Assembly (NCBI GenBank): GCA_022559845.1
Contig: CM040117.1
Location: 151,284,732 to 151,348,731, forward strand
Direction of reading: 5' to 3'
DNA: 64,000 nucleotides
Source: Amorphophallus konjac
Lineage: Eukaryota; Streptophyta; Magnoliopsida; Alismatales; Araceae
Both the position numbers and the translations under genes were made by a program. The notes under the pieces were generated by a model. It saw only the letters and a list, made by a program, of their open reading frames with translations, was not told where the DNA came from and made no database searches. Position 1 is the stretch's first letter, and each line of letters begins with the position of its first letter. Below are positions 10,621 through 21,554 of the stretch, in pieces.

Positions 10621-10755
10621 CGAACGTTAAGCCCTATTTCCCTCCTTCTTCTCCTTCCTTCGTTTGCTTCCCCTCTTCTCTCTCTTCTCTGCAACCAAAC
10701 CCTATTCGAGCCCCATCTCCATCTCTCTCTCTCTCTCCACTCTCTACTCTGCTCC
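10621..10755 (+). promoter_or_regulatory. CT-rich 5' leader of the PMD gene
   Basis: A polypyrimidine stretch including a (CT)n run at about 10720-10738 lies directly before the first ATG (10756). Such leaders are common in plant genes. No clear TATA box was found upstream, where the hairpin array sits. Assignment as 5' UTR rests on position and composition. Confidence 0.5.
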
Positions 10756-11129
10756 ATGACAGGCAGTGCATACAAACGGCAGAGGGTCACCGCCCCTTAG
10801 GTGGTGGACCTTGGCGCGATGGACACGCCGAGGAGGAAGGTCCTCCCACGGCGGCCGAAGACGCTCCGATGGTGGAGCATGGCGGAGGAGAAGAAACCGC
10901 CAACGAAGGGGAAGACGACGATGGGAGCGAGGAAGAAGAAGAAGAAGAAAACGATGGCGAGGATGGAGAAGAAGATGAAGAAGACGACGACGGTGAAGAA
11001 GAAGAAGGAGGAGGAGGAGGCGAAGAAGAACCACCGGCGGCGGCGCCCCCTCAGCCTCGCCAGCCACGGCGGCCACGGCAACCCCGGCAGCCACTCCGGG
11101 GAGGACTTTTAACACCCGAACGAAGCAAG

Positions 11130-11818
11130 GTAGGTGCCCTAACCCTCCATTTCAATTAATTTTTGATTTTATTTTATTTTCATCAATTTTCATAGCCATC
11201 GGTGAATGGAGGAATGCAGAACCAGTGACACAGTCAAATGACGCCCCAGTGGGTGCCGTCAATTAAAACAACGACCCCCTTCGGGTCATCAATTTAAATT
11301 GCTTTTATTTTTTTTCTGAAAATGATAATTCATGAAATCACGCCCTACAGCATGTCATCATTTTTTTAACAATATCACGTTTATTCTCCATGCCATTTTG
11401 TTTTTGATATATATCTCTATTTTTATTTCTATTTCGTGCACTATTATATTAAAACCCACAGAAAACAACGCCTCCCCATCGGGGCGTTAATTCATTAAAC
11501 AACGACCAAGGGGTGGTCGTCAATTAAAAAAAATTCAGAATTATTTTTTAGGACAGAAAATTACCTCCAAAATAGCACCCCCCACAGGGGCGTCACTTAA
11601 ACAAAAAATGACCCAGGTTTGGTCGTCAATTCAAATTACGCGTAAAATCACCAAAAACGCATTTTGAAATAACGCCTCCCTCAGGGGCGTCAATTGAATA
11701 AGTCACGACCTAGGGTAGGTCGTCAATTTAATCAGAGAACAAGTTGAAACAGCTGATGAATATCCACGTAAGAAACTTATATAAAACTTAAGTGAAAATG
11801 TTCTTTTGTTATTTGCAG
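11130..11818 (+). other. Intron 1 of the PMD gene
   Basis: Donor GT at 11130-11131 (AAGGTAGGT) and acceptor TTATTTGCAG ending at 11818. Splicing keeps the acidic frame of exon 1 in phase with the PMD frame of exon 2, which supports both the intron and the frame. Most of the intron consists of the hairpin array at 11236-11730. Confidence 0.75.
11236..11730. repeat. Micro-hairpin array inside PMD intron 1 (best preserved stems)
   Basis: Four pairs, each with a GACGCC-type hairpin first and a GACGAC-type second: 11241/11271, 11468/11502, about 11574/11610, and 11672/11705. The last three pairs recur every 100-105 bp. The clearest stem is ACGACCTAGGGTAGGTCGT at 11705-11723, with 8-bp perfect arms and a 3-base loop. 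Right arms end in CGTCAATT or CGTTAATT. Confidence 0.88.
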
Positions 11819-14624
11819 GGATTGATGAGGACTCGGATTTCCTGGGTCCAAGTTCGAGCAGCTTACTACGGGCTTCCAGATTTTCAGAGGGCTTGGGTAG
11901 ATGCCATGGGGTTCAGACCCTTCCTTAGCATAGAGCATATGAGACCTGACCTACCCCTGATCCAGGTGCTTAGGAAGAGATGGGATAAGACTAGCAGGGC
12001 ATTCTTGATGCCATGGGGTCACATGGTTCCTAGCCTAGAGGATGTTGCTAGGATCACCGGGCTGAGGGTGGACGGTGAGGTAGTGAGTGGGATCACCCTA
12101 CCTGACTATAGCGAGCTGACATAGAGACTACTAGGGTTAGAGACAGTCTACGAGACGCCGAGTGAGTGTAGGACCATCTACCGCACCGACCTCACCATTG
12201 CTATGGGGTTGGGTGATTCTAGGCAGTGGTCGAGGGAGTCTCTAGAGCAGTTCTCACAGAGGCTGATTGATGGGGCTAGGGCCGCCTATTTCCAGGACCT
12301 GACAGAGAGAGAGAGAGAGCATATCGAGATTTGAGGAGGTTTCTATTCCTGATGCTCGGGAGATTATTACTCGGCACGAAGGGTGACATCATCAACTACC
12401 GATTCTTAGGGATCCTCGAGGACTTGGAGGGCGTCGACAGATACGCTTGGGGAGCAGCGTTGCTGGCGCACTTGATGGTTGACTTGTCCACAGGGACAGG
12501 TCGAGAGACGACTATCAGCGGCTTCTCACCTTTCCTTCAGGTATGCATTTTTCTCTCTCTTTTTTCTTTCTTTTCTTTTCTTTTTCTTTCTTTTTTCTTT
12601 TTATGCATATGAATGCTTTACTAATGCAATGCATGGATGCAAATATGGAGCCACCTATACATGCTGATGGGGCGTGTCGACCCTCGACCCGGAGATGAGG
12701 GATCATTCCCACTGGCACAATGTTGGCTGCCTGTCATGATAGGAGCGCCGCTCGCCTACGAGTTGCGAGTTCTACGGAGGGAGTTCTGCGACTACCCTTC
12801 CTCACTGGTATGCATGCTAAATATGATGCAAAAATTTTTTGCTTTATGAAATGATGATATGATGATGATGGGATATGATGATGCATGTTTGTGAATGCAA
12901 GTGGTGTGGAGACCCTACGAGGGGATGACCAATGAGGGCCAGCCCTAGGTCGTAGTGGGCCGACCTCGCTTTGGGCATGAGCTTTGGGTTCATTGCCTGA
13001 ACGAGATTGAGCCATTACGACTTAGGCTGGTGATGAGGACCCTCGGCCTACACCAGGAGTGGGTCGAGGTAGGAGAGCCCTGAGGGATAGGCAACAAGAC
13101 ATGCGGTCGCACGAAGGCGACCGACTGGAGAGTCCGGTATCCTGACCAGTATGTCGACTGGCAGCATGGCGGGACCCGAGTTACTTCCCAGGCGGTCGAC
13201 AGCTCGGAGTACCTCCGATGCTACTGGGAGGTTTACGTCGGCCGACCCCAGATGAGGGTCTTAGGGGTACGTATGAATGCACTTTCTTTTAATTTATTGC
13301 AAATGTTATATATCTATTGTGTGACTGATGTGTATGATGAATGCAGGATACACGGGACATAGCGGTGATGGACATGCAAGCCCATCTCCACAGCTTAGAG
13401 GCCCAGCTGGCTACCACATGGGTAGACCTACAGACCCTGGTGAGTGTTTATATTATCTATATGCAAATGATTTCCTGAATTATTGATGATTAGCCACTGA
13501 CAATCTCAATGAATGCAGCGTGCCCAACAGGGAGCGACGATGAGAGAGACGGGAGGAGCCTCCAGCTCGAGGGGGGCTAGTGCAGAGATGACTGCACTAG
13601 CAGAGCATCTGGCTGGAGCGGTGGCACGGGCCGAGGCAGCAGAGCGTGACCTCGCCACACGGGTAAACTTAAACTCAAACTCAGATTTGCATTTGATTAT
13701 ATGCTATTATATGCTCATGAAAATTTGTGTTTTACAGACTGAGGAGCTCCGAGCCTCGCTTACCTGCATCGAGGCAGGATAGCAAGCGATGGCTACCCGG
13801 GTGAGTTAACAAAGATTTTATTTCAGTTGCTTATTTCATGAATTATTGAATTAAATGTGTAACTGATGATTCGTTTAATTGGTTGCAGACCTCCGAGCTA
13901 CAGGCGGCACTTACCCAGGCTGCACTAGCTGGGACGGAGCTGGCCATCCGTAAGCAGTGAGTCACGTAGCTCGAGAGGGCCTTGAGGTGGCGAGAGGAAC
14001 TACCTCAGGATGTGGCAGAGCTGAGAGTCGCCCTTGAGATGGAGCGCAGGGAGCGTGCCCGGGAGTGAGAGGAGCGCCTGGCAGAGCGGACTCGTGACCG
14101 TGAGCAGGAGGTAGCACGCGAGCGGGAGCTTGCAGACTTGAGGACCTCACTAGCCGTCACTCAGGAGCGGCTACGGTCGACCAAGGAGTGGTTACAGCGA
14201 GGCTGGGACCGAGCAAGAGCTGCGGGGTACACGTTTACCAGTTCTACCTTTGTAGCGGGTTCCTCTCTTCAGCAGAGGAGCAAGGTAAAGGAGCAGGCTC
14301 GAGCTCCAGTTACTTCCCGGGGGTCCATGCCCCCTCCACGAGCGCCTCATCGGGACGATGATAGTGAGGTGGAGAGTAGGAGAGAGGAGGGTGGAGGCGA
14401 GAGTTGAGAGCGACTTACTTGTATCCCTCCACCCTTACACTTGTACTCAGATATTCATTGATACATATATATAATTTGAAAAAAAATTTACATGAGTTAC
14501 TTTGAGCACTTGTGGACTTGTGTACTTGCCTTTGTTTTACTCTCTTTCGTTGCTTTTCGCTCTTGTCCGTTCTTGCCCTGCGCCTGTAGTTCACACCTAA
14601 ACAAACAGATTAATCCATCTGTTC

Positions 14625-14697
14625 GGCTTGGCCCCTTGCTCAATAAGCAAGGGGTTGTCTCTTCTTTGACCTTGTTGACGGGTCAAGGGGCCAAGCC
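14625..14697. repeat. Perfect 14-bp-arm palindrome between convergent genes (copy in B)
   Basis: GGCTTGGCCCCTTG at 14625-14638 pairs with 14684-14697 across a 45-base loop, as in element A (355-427). Loop sequence differs at several sites while both arms are identical between A and B. It lies about 220 bp after the PMD stop. Confidence 0.85.
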
Positions 14698-14870
14698 TCT
14701 AATTAATAAAGACGGATAATAAAAATATATAAGGAAACGCAGCATGCAAGCAAGTAGATGTCAACTTAAAATAAAAGATGTTCACACACAGATGCAATCA
14801 AGCATATGAGATGAGAAGCAGCATGCTTGATTTTTTTTTCTTTTTTTGATTTTTTTTATTATAGTTTAAA

Positions 14871-15140
14871 AATGACGCCCTCGCAAACGGGCACTGATTA
14901 TGAAATTGACGCCGATGTGGGAGGCGTTTATTTAGAAAATTATTTTTTTATTTTTATCATGAAAAATGACGACATAGACAAAGCCGCGACTTTATTAAAT
15001 GATGCCCCTTTAATGGGCATGAATTAAAAGATCATTTTTGTTTTTCTTTATTATATATTTTTTTTATTTTTTTGAAAATGACGACCTTAGAGGAGTCGTG
15101 GCCCATGAAAATGACGCCTGCCCAGAGGGTGTTATTTAAA
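14871..15140. repeat. Micro-hairpin array, element B spacer
   Basis: Three pairs homologous to 597-860 of A, for example GACGCC..GGGCACTGATT then GACGCC..GGCGTTTATT, GACGAC..GCCGCGA then GATGCC..GGGCATGAATT, and GACGACC..GTCGTGGCC then GACGCC..GGTGTTATT. Stem letters differ between the A and B copies, often on both arms. Confidence 0.8.
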
Positions 15141-15899
15141 AAAACATTTTTTCTTCTTTTGATGGGACTGGGCACAGCATAAGGACCTTAAATCTTACAC
15201 AATCACCATCTTGAATTCATTAATCTTTCTTAAAATATTTAACAAGGGGTTAACGTGCTTAAATACTTGTGCTTTTACTCATATTCTCTCGCGGCCCATC
15301 CTTCTTAGTCGGTCTTGGCCATCCTTTGAGCTTATAACCCACCATGGAGGAAGAATGGAAGAATAAGTTGAGGAAGCTCACAAGAGGTTTTCGAGAACGG
15401 GGAAACGTTCCTCCCCTTCCCTAATGCTGGTTGGGATTCGATCTTCGGCTTAGGGAAATTTTGTTGCTCTTTTTGCCCTTATTCACACATGCTTACGACC
15501 AGGGTTTTCCCTGCGGGGACTTTGCCCTCTTGACATATTTTTTTCTTGTAACTTTCTTTTTCCTTTTCTTCTTTTTTTTAAACAGATAGAAACCTAATTG
15601 TACTTGGGCTTTAAGCATTTTGTTCCCTTTTGGGTCCTGACTTCCACCTACTAGGGCAGACAAGTTTGGTTAATATTCCTTGACTCGTACTCCCTCTTGT
15701 GAATCGAAGAGGAGAGAATAGGTAAGGTTCGTACACTCTTAGTTTGGGTCTGACTTTTCTCGAATTCCGGGCCACTCGAGTTTAAAAGTAAAGCGTGTAG
15801 TGTGTGCGGGAGTTGACCCCAAAGTTAAACCATCAAGACTAAAGAATGAATTAAGGATTTTAATTTTTCGGGCTCGCGGCCTATGTACCGTACTTGCCT

Positions 15900-16070
15900 G
15901 CAAAATTTTTTTTGATTTTTTTATGATTTCTCTTCCTGATTTTTCCTTTATTTTTTCCTTTTTCTTTTCTTCTTTTTCTTCTTTCTTCTTTTTTTTTCCT
16001 TTTTATTCTCTTTTCTTCTTTTTTCTTCTTTTCCTTTTTTCTTTTTCTTCTCTTTTTCTTTTTTTTAGGG
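15900..16070 (-). repeat. Polypyrimidine/polypurine tract after the pol stop, element B
   Basis: About 160 bases of T with scattered C on plus, so purine-rich in element orientation, just after the integrase stop. Element A has only about 25 such bases at the same place, so the tract expanded in B. Confidence 0.8.
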
Positions 16071-16855
16071 GTAGTATTTCTTCAAGTAAAGACCATTCCA
16101 GGGGTGAGCCAACGCTTCACCTTCAGCATTAATTAATTTGTAAGCGTTGCCAGGATAAACATCTTTTATGACAAAGGGCTCTTCCCAGTTAGGTTGAAGT
16201 TTTGAGCGAGGCCCTCCGGGTTTTACGAAGATTCTTTTAATTACCATTTCACCGATTTTGAATTTTTCTCTCAATTACTTTCTTTTGGTAAAAACGTGAA
16301 AGCATGTTTTGGTAAATACGCGCATATTCGGCGGTGGCCAAACGCTTCTCATCTAGGAGTTCCAACTAAGCAAGGAGAGATTCGCGATGCTCATCAATGG
16401 GGAGCTCCTTGTCCAATTATACTCGTAGAGAAGGGATAAGAATCTCGTAAGGGACTACCGCCTCCATTCTATAAGTAAGGGCGAAAGGGGTTTGCCCAGT
16501 AGGGGTACGAATAGAAGTGCGATAGGCCCAAAGAGCTTCAACCAGCTTTTCTGGCCAATCCGTAAATTTATTAGCCTCACATGTTTTCTTAATAATTTTG
16601 ATCAAAGTTTTGTTAGTTGTCTCTGCTTGGCCATTGCCCTGCGGATAATAAGGAGATGAATGATGTAATGCAATGTTATACCTGTTGTAGAGGTCCTGAA
16701 GCTCCTGAGAGATGAGTTGTGGCCTATTGTTGGTGATGATGGTACTTGGGATGCCGAACCTTGAGATGATGTTCTTCATTATAAATTTACAGACGGTTGA
16801 TGTTTTTATCTCCACGTAAGCTTCCGCTTCCGCCCACTTGGTGAAGTACTCCGTG
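16065..16855 (-). pseudogene. Integrase remnant, element B: N-terminus and first catalytic Asp deleted
   Basis: The piece at 16417-16855 starts at FTEYFTKWAEAEAY and keeps the second Asp (IITNNRPQL, itself mutated from TDNGPQF) and the Glu region (GNGQAETTNK). A C-terminal piece at 16065-16274 ends YLKKYYP. Compared with A, the sequence jumps from integrase (A 2445) to RNase H (A 3270). The zinc-binding domain, the first catalytic Asp and the end of aRNH are therefore missing. This integrase cannot be active. Confidence 0.87.
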
Positions 16856-17686
16856 AATAAGCTGACTGTCACCTACAATCCGTAATTGGGTAACACCAAA
16901 TTGATGAGCGGCCTCCAGTCCGGCCAGAAGAGCCTCATACTCAGCTATATTATTTGTAACTGGAAATGCAAGCTGAGAGGCGAGTGGAATAGTGATACCC
17001 TCCGGTGATAGAAGAACAATGCCAATCCCTTTTCCTTTTGAATTCAAAGCTCCATCAAAATGTAACGTCCACATCGAATCGTGCTGATTGACGGACATTA
17101 GTTCCTCATCTGGAAACTCTGAGCAAACAGGGTCAAATCTAGGGAGAGGGTGATGAGCAAGATGTTCTGCTATGGCATAGCCTTTAATCCCTTTTTACTA
17201 AATGTAGATAATATCGAATTGAGAAAGGAAGCTTTGCCATCGTGCTAATCGGTTGGTGAGAATGGATTTTTCAAGAAGAAACTTGATTGGATTCATACGG
17301 GCAATGAGATGAACTTCGTGAGCTAAGAAATAATGTTTGAGTTTCTGAACTACCCAGACTAAGGCTGCGCAAGTCTTCTCTATGGCTGAGTATCTCTACT
17401 CATAGGGGTTAAGAAGCTTTGAAAAGTAGTAGGCTGCCGTTTCCTTTCCTTCTTCATCAACTTGGGATAGGACAGCGCCTACAGAGTCATCCAGGACGGA
17501 AATGTAGAGAACAAGCGGTTTGCCTGGAACTGGCGGCCTCAGGACCGGAGGATTTAAGAGAAAATCCTTCAATCCGTCAAAAGCTGCCTGACATTTGTCA
17601 TCCCAATTAAACTTGACTCCCGGCTTAGTAAGCTCGTAGAACGGCCTACATCTTTATGAATGCTGGGAAACAAATCGGCGAATAAA
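16856..17686 (-). pseudogene. RNase H and truncated archaeal-type RNase H, element B
   Basis: Positions 16856-17098 encode the aRNH start (MWTLHFDGALNSKGKGIGIV, then NNIAEYEALLAGLEAAHQFG) and stop at the deletion, just after GDSQLI. Positions 17099-17686 align with the first RNase H of A (3513-4118) but are broken by stops and frameshifts. An example is the stop replacing Gln before YSAIE at about 17398. Confidence 0.8.
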
Positions 17687-18660
17687 TTACAACCTCCCGA
17701 TCAATCCTCGAACTTCTTTCAAATTCCTGGGAGAAGGCATTTCCCTTATGGCCTTCGCCTTGTTGGGATCAATCTCGATACCCCTCTTACTTACGATGAA
17801 TCCAAGCAACTTCCCTGATGAAACACCAAACACGCACTTCTTGGGGTTCATTTTCAATTGGTACTCCCGCGCTCTTTGCAAGACTTTGGTTAGAACCCAG
17901 GGATGCTCTATCCTTGTTCTTGATTTCATTACCAGGTCGTCAACGTACACCTCTATATAAATGTGGATCATATCATGAAAAATTATCATCATAGCCCTTT
18001 AATAGGTGGCTCCAGTATTCTTAAGTCCAAAGGGCATGACCACATAGCAATAAGTTCCCCATGGTGTAGTGAACGATGTTTTCTCTTGATCTTCTTCCGC
18101 CAAGCGAATCTGATTGCAACCTGAAAAGCCATCCATAAAAGAGAGAGTCTCATATCCTACCGTATTGTCAATCAAAACATCAATATGAGGGAGGGGGAAG
18201 TCGTCTTTAGGACACGCGCGGTTGAGGTCCCGAAAGTCTATGCAAATCCTCACCTTTCCATCTTTCTTCATGACTGGGACGATGTTAGCCACCCAATTAG
18301 GATAGAGGACAACTCTAACGAATCTAACCTTATGAAGTTTATCGACCTCTTCTTTCATTTTTAATGCCATATTAGGGTGGAAACGTCTCAACCATTGTTT
18401 GACCGGAATGGACCCTGGCTTAAGTGTAAGTCGATGTTCAACAAGCGCAGGGTCTAGTCCTGGCATGTCTTCATAACTCCACGTGAATGTGTCCTTATAT
18501 TCTTGAAGAACTAAAATAAGTGCCTTCTCTTCAGAGGGCGGCAAGTTCTTACTAATGAGGACAATCCTAGGGTCTTCCTCCGTACCCAGATTTATTTCTT
18601 TGGTAGGCTCTTCTACTGAGGTTGATGGCTCATCGAATCTTCTCATGCCACTGGCAAAAG
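17687..18660 (-). pseudogene. Reverse transcriptase, element B
   Basis: Pieces 17687-17992 and 17999-18660 encode KVRICIDFRDLNRACPKDDF, SFMDGFSGCNQI, YVVMPFGLKNTGATY, then after a stop at about 17999 the catalytic EVYVDDLVMKSRTR. Upstream the frame runs on without break into the acidic spacer at 18661-19246. In A the equivalent junction carries element B, so this copy shows the unbroken target site. Confidence 0.87.
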
Positions 18661-19846
18661 CATCAGCTTCGTCCTCATATTCTTCATAATCTTCATCCCC
18701 CTCTTCAATAGGGTCTTCATCATTCATAATCTCATAAACACTAAAACCCTCACAAGTATCTTCATATTCTGTTTCTGGCAAGATAATCAGATTCTCCAGA
18801 AATTCGGGAAGAGCTAAGTATGCCTGGCACCTTCTAGCTAATTCTAACAAGAATCTAAGGGGAATCTGCTTACCCTTGGATCTCTTATGCGAAGCTACCC
18901 CATGAGTCTTAAAACTAGAAGAGTAAGAGCAACTAGCCTGATCACTAGAATTTGACAAAGATGAAGGAGGTGATGAAAAGGTGGGTACAGAAGGGGATAC
19001 AGACGAAGACCCCTCACCAGAGGGGTAGAGAAGGTCCCCTAATGAATCCTGGAAGAGCGGCCCCTGGGTCGGGACACACTCAAGAAGAAGATAGGAGGTC
19101 TCCTCAATGGAGATGAAAGATTGGAAGGTTTGAATTTTGGCATTTTTTTTCATTTTCATTTTCAAGAAGAAGGCAATGAGAGGGAGGAATAGGAGGCGGT
19201 GTTGAGATTGACAGATTGACGAAAGATTGAGTAAATGATGACCCACGCGGGGGTGTGATGGAGAGTTTAGAGAATTGCTCGATGAGCGAGGGAGGAATCG
19301 GAGGAGAAACTTGAAGTGAATTTGGAGAAGAGGTTATCAAGACCGCGGGCGGTCTAGGGACATCCGAGCAAAACATTTGATTAAACAAATGGACAACAAT
19401 CGTTGGATGAATGGATTTAATAGAGAAGAGGACGGCCCATAGCCTATCTACGTTGCAGCCTTCCTCGAGCGGCACATCAGGCTCCCCGGTATCTATGTAA
19501 TTGCTTAGAAGCTGCCTCTTTTCCGTGATCACTGCTGGCTTTTCAATTAATTCATGAATCAGTGGCGGCCATTCCGGATCAGTTGGCATAAACAGTCGGC
19601 TCAGAGCAATAGTGATATCGTTCATGTCGAACCATCTATACCAGTTACATTCGGTGTCATCCATCTTTCTTCTTTTATCTGGCCGTAAGGACTCCAGGGC
19701 TTTATATGTAACCAGCGGGGCTATGTGGCGAGCAAACTGCCGTGCATGTACATCTTGACAATCCATCATGGAAGTGACTAGCGTGGTTTGCTCATCATTA
19801 TGAGTGCCTCCTTTCATAAAGTGTGTTTGTAGGGTCCATGTAAGAG
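18661..19846 (-). pseudogene. Acidic/Ser-rich spacer between G-patch and RT, element B
   Basis: No enzyme domain. The downstream half has a Ser/Pro-rich stretch, then RRCQAYLALPEFLENLIILP, then the acidic IEEGDEDYEEYEDEADAF. The upstream half holds a conserved GEPDVPLEEGCNVDRLWAVL. A frameshift near 19104-19246 joins the halves. Element A has the same region at 25995-27190. It may be a linker or a nucleoprotein-binding segment. Function unknown. Confidence 0.65.
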
Positions 19847-20036
19847 GCTGTCGATATGTCTTGAGAGTGGAAGTCATAACGGCCCATGGCTCATCTTTGT
19901 CTTTGCTTGGCCCTTTGTACCCTAGGCCACCCCGGGGAATCATCTTTTGATGCCTGACGGGCTTGACTCTCCCCTGAAGATTAACACCCAGGCCTTTACC
20001 AGTCCTATACCCCATTTTCATCAGAATATTCCATCA
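19847..20036 (-). pseudogene. G-patch domain, element B pol
   Basis: The minus-strand segment MKMGYRTGKGLGVNLQGRVK continues with a second glycine block, RGGLGYKG. This is the glycine-spaced pattern of a G-patch, a short nucleic-acid-binding or helicase-stimulating motif. It lies after the protease, as in A (27191-27562). A stop sits just upstream where A has NTPGWNILMKMG. In betaretroviruses a G-patch follows protease; here the position is similar, by inference only. Confidence 0.7.
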
Positions 20037-20756
20037 TGGCGTGTTCATCAAACCCTTTTTCTTCTTGCCTTTGGATGGTTGTTGTGACATTTGGATGGTA
20101 GGAGAGGTTGAAGGAGACGGCCTTACCAAGTCTTGTCGCAGATCGGCAACATCCAAAACTGAGAGCAAAGGCCTATTGGAAGGCCACATAGAAGGCACCG
20201 ATGTTGCGGAATGTATGTCTTCTGCCGGCAAAATGGGCATATTGGTGACTTTGATAATGCGCCCTTTGTGCGGAAATTTTATGCATTGATGATTCGTGGA
20301 AGGCACAGCATCAAGCTCTTGAATGTAAGGGCGACCAAAGATGCCATTGAATGTCGGGTCCATGTCTAGAATATGGAAATCCACTGTGACTGAGACTAGT
20401 CCCAGACCAACTTTTAAAGTGATCATCCCTAGAGGCGGCTTCTTGGTGTTGTCATAAGCTGTGACAGTGATTGTGGATGGCCGGATTTAACTCTCTGGAA
20501 TGCTACACATTTTCAAGGTACTTGGTGGCAAAACATTAATGGATGCCCCAGTATCCACCAAACATTGTTTCACTGCCACCTTGTTAATGTCAATAGTAAT
20601 GCACAGTGCATATTTTCTGGCCGGCTGCGGAGCCAATTCATGTTCATAAAAAGTGATGGCTGGTTGATTGCTGACTGGACTTAAAACTGTAGTGACCTGT
20701 TCAATTGGGATATCTTCATTTACCATTACTTTCTGCAGATATTGCTTCAGGGCCAA
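20037..20756 (-). pseudogene. Aspartic protease, element B
   Basis: The retropepsin active site is in KQCLVDTGASINVLPPSTLK, with the flap/C-terminal region in NGIFGRPYIQELDAVPSTNH. A stop at about 20487 (SIPES) separates the two halves. The enzyme would cut the Gag-Pol polyprotein. Downstream is a Lys-rich linker (SKGKKKKG) leading to the G-patch. Confidence 0.85.
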
Positions 20757-20900
20757 CTAGTGTGTAGTAGATCTTTTGATCAATTCCAAGATAGAGATCC
20801 GAGCAGATGTTCTGTCTAGATGCCTCAATAGATCATACTCCATGCCCGGTGCAGACTCTTGTTCCTATTCTCCTTGTTCTTGTATCGGCTCCTACTCCGG

Positions 20901-21533
20901 CTAGGGAAACACTCGATGGAACATCCGTCCACTACGGAGCACCATTGTTTTCGGAGCCTCTGTCGGGCCAAGAGTGGGTAAAGGGGTAGAGGAGGTAGAG
21001 GGAATGGTGTAGGGCGTGTTGGGTGCTGGTGCAGGATTGGCAGGAGGAGGGGTTCTTATAAGAGGCCTTGCCGGTTGGGGATTATCGAAAAATGGCGACG
21101 GGGGTCGGGTGACAAGGAGGGGCCTTGGAAGCATGATGGTGGTGGATGGGGTAGATTGTGGCGAAACAGGAGGGGTGAAGGTTGCCAGCGATGGGCGGAT
21201 AAGGAGAGGTCTATTTGGTGGAGGGTTTTGGGGTGAAGGAGAATTCGTGGGTTGGCGTAAAAGAAGAGGCCGTGAAGGAGTAGGGTTAGGGTTAAGTGGC
21301 CCTGGAGTGCTGGAACGCATAAGGGGACGTGGCGGTTGGGAAGGGGGTACAGGTTGAAGCCTTCTTAGCAATTGTGGTGGTTGTGGTTGATTGGAGTTTT
21401 GATTAATGGCCCCGATAGAGGCGCTTTCCTTATGCCAGCCCTGCCCTCTCTCCACTTCATGGATTGAGGTGGCAAGGTTTACTTGTTGATTTTGAACCGG
21501 GTGCTTCGGTAGCGGATTATTGATAATCCCCAT
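20901..21533 (-). pseudogene. Proline-rich linker with repeated RPLLIR motif, element B
   Basis: About 210 residues rich in Pro, Ser and Thr, with at least five spaced copies of a short motif: PRPLMRSS, SRPLLLRQ, NRPLLIRP, PRPLLVTR, ARPLIRTP. Element A has the same motif at 28300-28740 (ARPLLIRP, PRPLLICP, PRPLLIRP, TRPLIRVP) with different spacers. It ends LRSGRMFHRVFP, conserved in both. Position between Gag zinc region and protease suggests a flexible binding region; its partner is unknown. Confidence 0.65.
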
Positions 21534-21554
21534 ATTTGGCTGGGGTGCAGGAGC

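Larger units (their letters stand above)
10756..14407 (+). pseudogene. Plant mobile domain (PMD, aminotransferase-like) gene, eight recognisable exons, antisense cargo of element B
   Basis: Exons by splice signals and frame: up to 11129, 11819-12540, 12643-12807, 12901-13266, 13347-13439, 13519-13662, 13738-13800, 13889-14407. All introns are phase 0. Exon 1 encodes an acidic, then Pro/Arg-rich region. Exons 2-4 encode the PMD: FRPFLSIEHMRPDLPLIQVL, SRAFLMPWGHMVPSLEDVAR, ITGLRVDGE, then YAWGAALLAHLMVDLS. Exons 5-8 encode heptad-like coiled-coil segments rich in Leu, Ala, Arg and Glu. Host PMD proteins (MAIN/MAIL1) act in silencing and genome stability. Damage: stops at 12122, 12946, 13081, 13780, 13958, 13967 and 14066, a frameshift near a (GA)n run at about 12300-12330, and two acceptors reading AA instead of AG (12641-12642, 12899-12900). 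The likely start ATG (10756) is out of frame with the acidic region. The direction is opposite to gag-pol. Confidence 0.82.
14408..16064. other. Noncoding spacer between PMD stop and integrase end, element B
   Basis: Homologous to about 156-1655 of element A. It holds the palindrome (14625-14697), a micro-hairpin array (14871-15140), a conserved unassigned stretch (about 15170-15780) and a pyrimidine-rich tract. No conserved reading frame was seen. It would be the 3' UTR of both convergent units. Confidence 0.6.

Noticed and set aside
10797..11115. Overlapping minus-strand frames (Leu/Arg/Phe-rich) opposite the acidic exon
   Set aside because: They mirror the GAA/GAG-rich coding strand. The plus-strand acidic frame splices in phase with the PMD exon.
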